Source: Aquabacterium sp. NJ1 (GTDB lineage Bacteria; Pseudomonadota; Gammaproteobacteria; Burkholderiales; Burkholderiaceae_C). Taken from it: 64,000 nt of DNA. The translations under genes and the position numbers were made by a program. The notes under the pieces are model-generated. The model worked only from the letters and a program-made list of their open reading frames with translations. It searched no databases and was not told the origin of the DNA. The stretch covers positions 2,418,001 through 2,482,000 of the forward strand of contig NZ_JRKM01000001.1 in NCBI RefSeq assembly GCF_000768065.1, written 5' to 3'. Position 1 is the stretch's first letter. Each line of letters opens with the position of its first letter. Below, piece by piece: positions 62,634 to 64,000 of the stretch.

Positions 62634-63797
62634 TCAGAGGAAGCGGCCGCTGACCAGGCCCTTGACCACCCGCAAGCCCAGGCGTCGGGCATAAGCCCCA
62701 TAGCTGATCTCGTCGGCCATCAAATCCAGGTGCATGCGCGTGACCTGCGTGCTGCGTGGCAAGGCTTTGACCAGCAGGCGCTCGCAGGCTTGAGGGAAGA
62801 TCAGGTAACGCAGGCGGTTGGCGTGGTCCAGCACCTGCGTGATGGCCTTGTGGCGGCGCTGGTAAGCCGCCAGCGCGGGCACGCGGCCACCCGAGGCTTG
62901 CGCCTCCAGCACGGCCTGTGCGGCGAGGTAGCCGCTCTGCATCGCAAACGCAATGCCTTCGCCGGTGATGGGCTCGACCAGGCCGGCGGCATCCCCGGCG
63001 AGCAGCACCTGGCCGGCACCCGGCGTGGGCTTGTAATCGCCAAAGGGGATGTGGTGGCCCTTGATCTTGCCCGGCGGCATGCGGCCGAACACGCTGACCA
63101 GAAAGGCCTCGAAGTCCTGCTTCATCTGCGGGTTGCGGGCCTGGATGCCGCCCACGCCGACCGTGACCGTGTCCCGCTTGGGGAACACCCAGCCGTAGCC
63201 CCACTTCACCACGCCGAAGTAGATCTCCGGGCGGTTGACATCGCGGGGCAGCAAGGCACGGTCCACGTCCATCTCCAGCGCGAACGCGATCTTGTCGCGG
63301 TTGTATGAAGCACCGTACAGCGTGCGCGCCACGGTGCTGTTGACCCCGTCTGCACCAATCAGGTAGTCGTAGCTGATCTCTTGGCCGGACTGCAGGCGGC
63401 ACACCTGCCGATCCAGGTCGACCGAGGCCAGGCCATCACCCTGGTAGAGGGTGGCGCCCTGCTCGCGCGCCAGGCCCAGCAGGTAGTGGTCAAAGTGATG
63501 GCGGGCCGTGAAGTACAGCGCGCTGTGGCCACCCACCTCGCTCAGGCAACGCTCGCGGTGAAACAGGCGGATGCCATCGGCCTCGTACTCGAAGGCCTGC
63601 GCCCAGGCCGCGTCACCGAAGATCTGGGCAAACAGCTTGCGGCTTCGCAGCGTCAGCAGGCCGCCGCACAGCTTGGGTCGGGGGAACACCGCCTTGTCGA
63701 CGAGGGCGACGTCCACGCCCTGACTGGCCAGGGTACGGGCGGCAGACGACCCGGCCGGGCCGCCACCGATCACGATGACTGCATGGTGTTTTCTCAC
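62634..63797 (-). CDS. Geranylgeranyl-reductase-family FAD-dependent oxidoreductase
   Basis: A 387-residue flavoprotein. The N-terminal nucleotide-binding motif is VIVIGGGPAGSSAARTLAS. A Cys-containing PRPKLCGGLLT segment is typical of the family, and the second FAD motif is LLAGDAAGLVEPITGEGIAFAMQSG. Relatives reduce isoprenoid double bonds, or act in bacteriochlorophyll, menaquinone or polyene pathways, so the substrate is open. The GTG at 63797 is my preferred start; a TTG at 63815 adds six residues, and neither has a clear ribosome-binding site. Confidence 0.85.
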   Translation of the reverse strand: MRKHHAVIVIGGGPAGSSAARTLASQGVDVALVDKAVFPRPKLCGGLLTLRSRKLFAQIFGDAAWAQAFEYEADGIRLFHRERCLSEVGGHSALYFTARHHFDHYLLGLAREQGATLYQGDGLASVDLDRQVCRLQSGQEISYDYLIGADGVNSTVARTLYGASYNRDKIAFALEMDVDRALLPRDVNRPEIYFGVVKWGYGWVFPKRDTVTVGVGGIQARNPQMKQDFEAFLVSVFGRMPPGKIKGHHIPFGDYKPTPGAGQVLLAGDAAGLVEPITGEGIAFAMQSGYLAAQAVLEAQASGGRVPALAAYQRRHKAITQVLDHANRLRYLIFPQACERLLVKALPRSTQVTRMHLDLMADEISYGAYARRLGLRVVKGLVSGRFL

Positions 63798-63876
63798 GCT
63801 GCTTGCTGGAATCAACTTGAACAGCCGCGCAGCGTATCACCACCCCCGCGCCGATACCGCGCGGGTGCCAGACAGA

Positions 63877-64000
63877 TCAGTCCTTCGAGACGTCGGTCAC
63901 GATGGTGACGCGGCGGTTCTCGGCGGCAGCCGGGTCCTTGGCGTTGAGCACCTCGGCATCCCCCTTGCCCACGGCCTTCAGGCGCTTGGGGTCGATCGAA
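63877..64000 (-). CDS. OmpA-family protein, C-terminal end only
   Basis: The last 41 codons of a minus-strand gene whose start lies beyond the window. The translated end (DPKRLKAVGKGDAEVLN, then AAENRRVTIVTDVSKD) is the final part of an OmpA/MotB-type peptidoglycan-binding domain. The NRRV element is typical of that fold. Nothing can be said about its N-terminal part. Confidence 0.8.
   Translation of the reverse strand, partial: SIDPKRLKAVGKGDAEVLNAKDPAAAENRRVTIVTDVSKD

Noticed and set aside
1..64000. tRNA or rRNA genes, CRISPR arrays, insertion sequences, plasmid origin
   Set aside because: Reading both strands I saw no cloverleaf with a T-loop consensus, no evenly spaced identical repeats of CRISPR length, and no transposase or replication protein.

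Overview
The window is about 64 kb of high-GC DNA, densely packed with genes. It looks like a chromosomal segment of a betaproteobacterium of the order Burkholderiales, probably near Aquabacterium, Rubrivivax or other Comamonadaceae-type genera. The signs are an 85-residue IF-1, a DUF3138 outer-membrane protein, an SAH riboswitch before ahcY, three PEP-CTERM proteins, many c-di-GMP enzymes and a proteobacterial type VI secretion (T6SS) gene set. The genus is inferred from gene style only. I saw no rRNA, tRNA, insertion sequence, integrase or CRISPR array.

Layout. 1-2.6 kb: the end of an unidentified protein, an orphan ParA-type ATPase and a diguanylate cyclase. 2.7-13.3 kb: polyamine metabolism, with a PotFGHI-type putrescine ABC importer, a candidate outer-membrane barrel, then PuuD, PuuA and SpuC-type enzymes; one PEP-CTERM gene on the other strand splits the block. 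13.5-19.0 kb: a VgrG spike gene followed by a candidate pore-forming effector and a polytopic membrane protein that is its likely immunity partner; these last two are AT-richer than their surroundings. 19.1-22.9 kb: a PEP-CTERM gene, infA, an MFS exporter and small proteins. 22.9-31.3 kb: six same-strand genes (two diguanylate cyclases, a giant hybrid histidine kinase, an HD-GYP response regulator, an outer-membrane protein and a small PstS-like protein) that look like one signalling operon.

31.5-40.7 kb: housekeeping genes (pncC, pgpA, thiL, maeB, slt, 5-formyl-THF cyclo-ligase) plus a barnase-like secreted RNase with a barstar-like inhibitor. 40.8-46.1 kb: a PEP-CTERM gene, ompW, and the methyl-cycle genes metF, tlyA and ahcY. 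ahcY has a recognisable SAH riboswitch with its own promoter. 46.1-49.3 kb: a diguanylate cyclase and MltA with a long low-complexity insertion. 49.4-59.0 kb: a T6SS membrane-complex and regulation operon, tssJ-tssK-tssL-tssM-tagF and a Ser/Thr kinase. 59.2-64 kb: a GAF/PAS/GGDEF/EAL protein, a geranylgeranyl-reductase-type flavoprotein and the end of an OmpA-family gene.

Three themes recur. The first is interbacterial competition: VgrG with its candidate effector and immunity pair, the T6SS core, and the RNase/barstar pair. The second is c-di-GMP signalling, with five GGDEF proteins and one HD-GYP protein. The third is small-molecule metabolism (putrescine uptake and breakdown, methyl cycle). 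The best candidate for something undescribed is the VgrG-linked effector/immunity pair at 16.66-18.96 kb. After that come the six-gene phosphate-like/c-di-GMP operon and the short tandem repeats and mini-ORF in the T6SS operon spacers.
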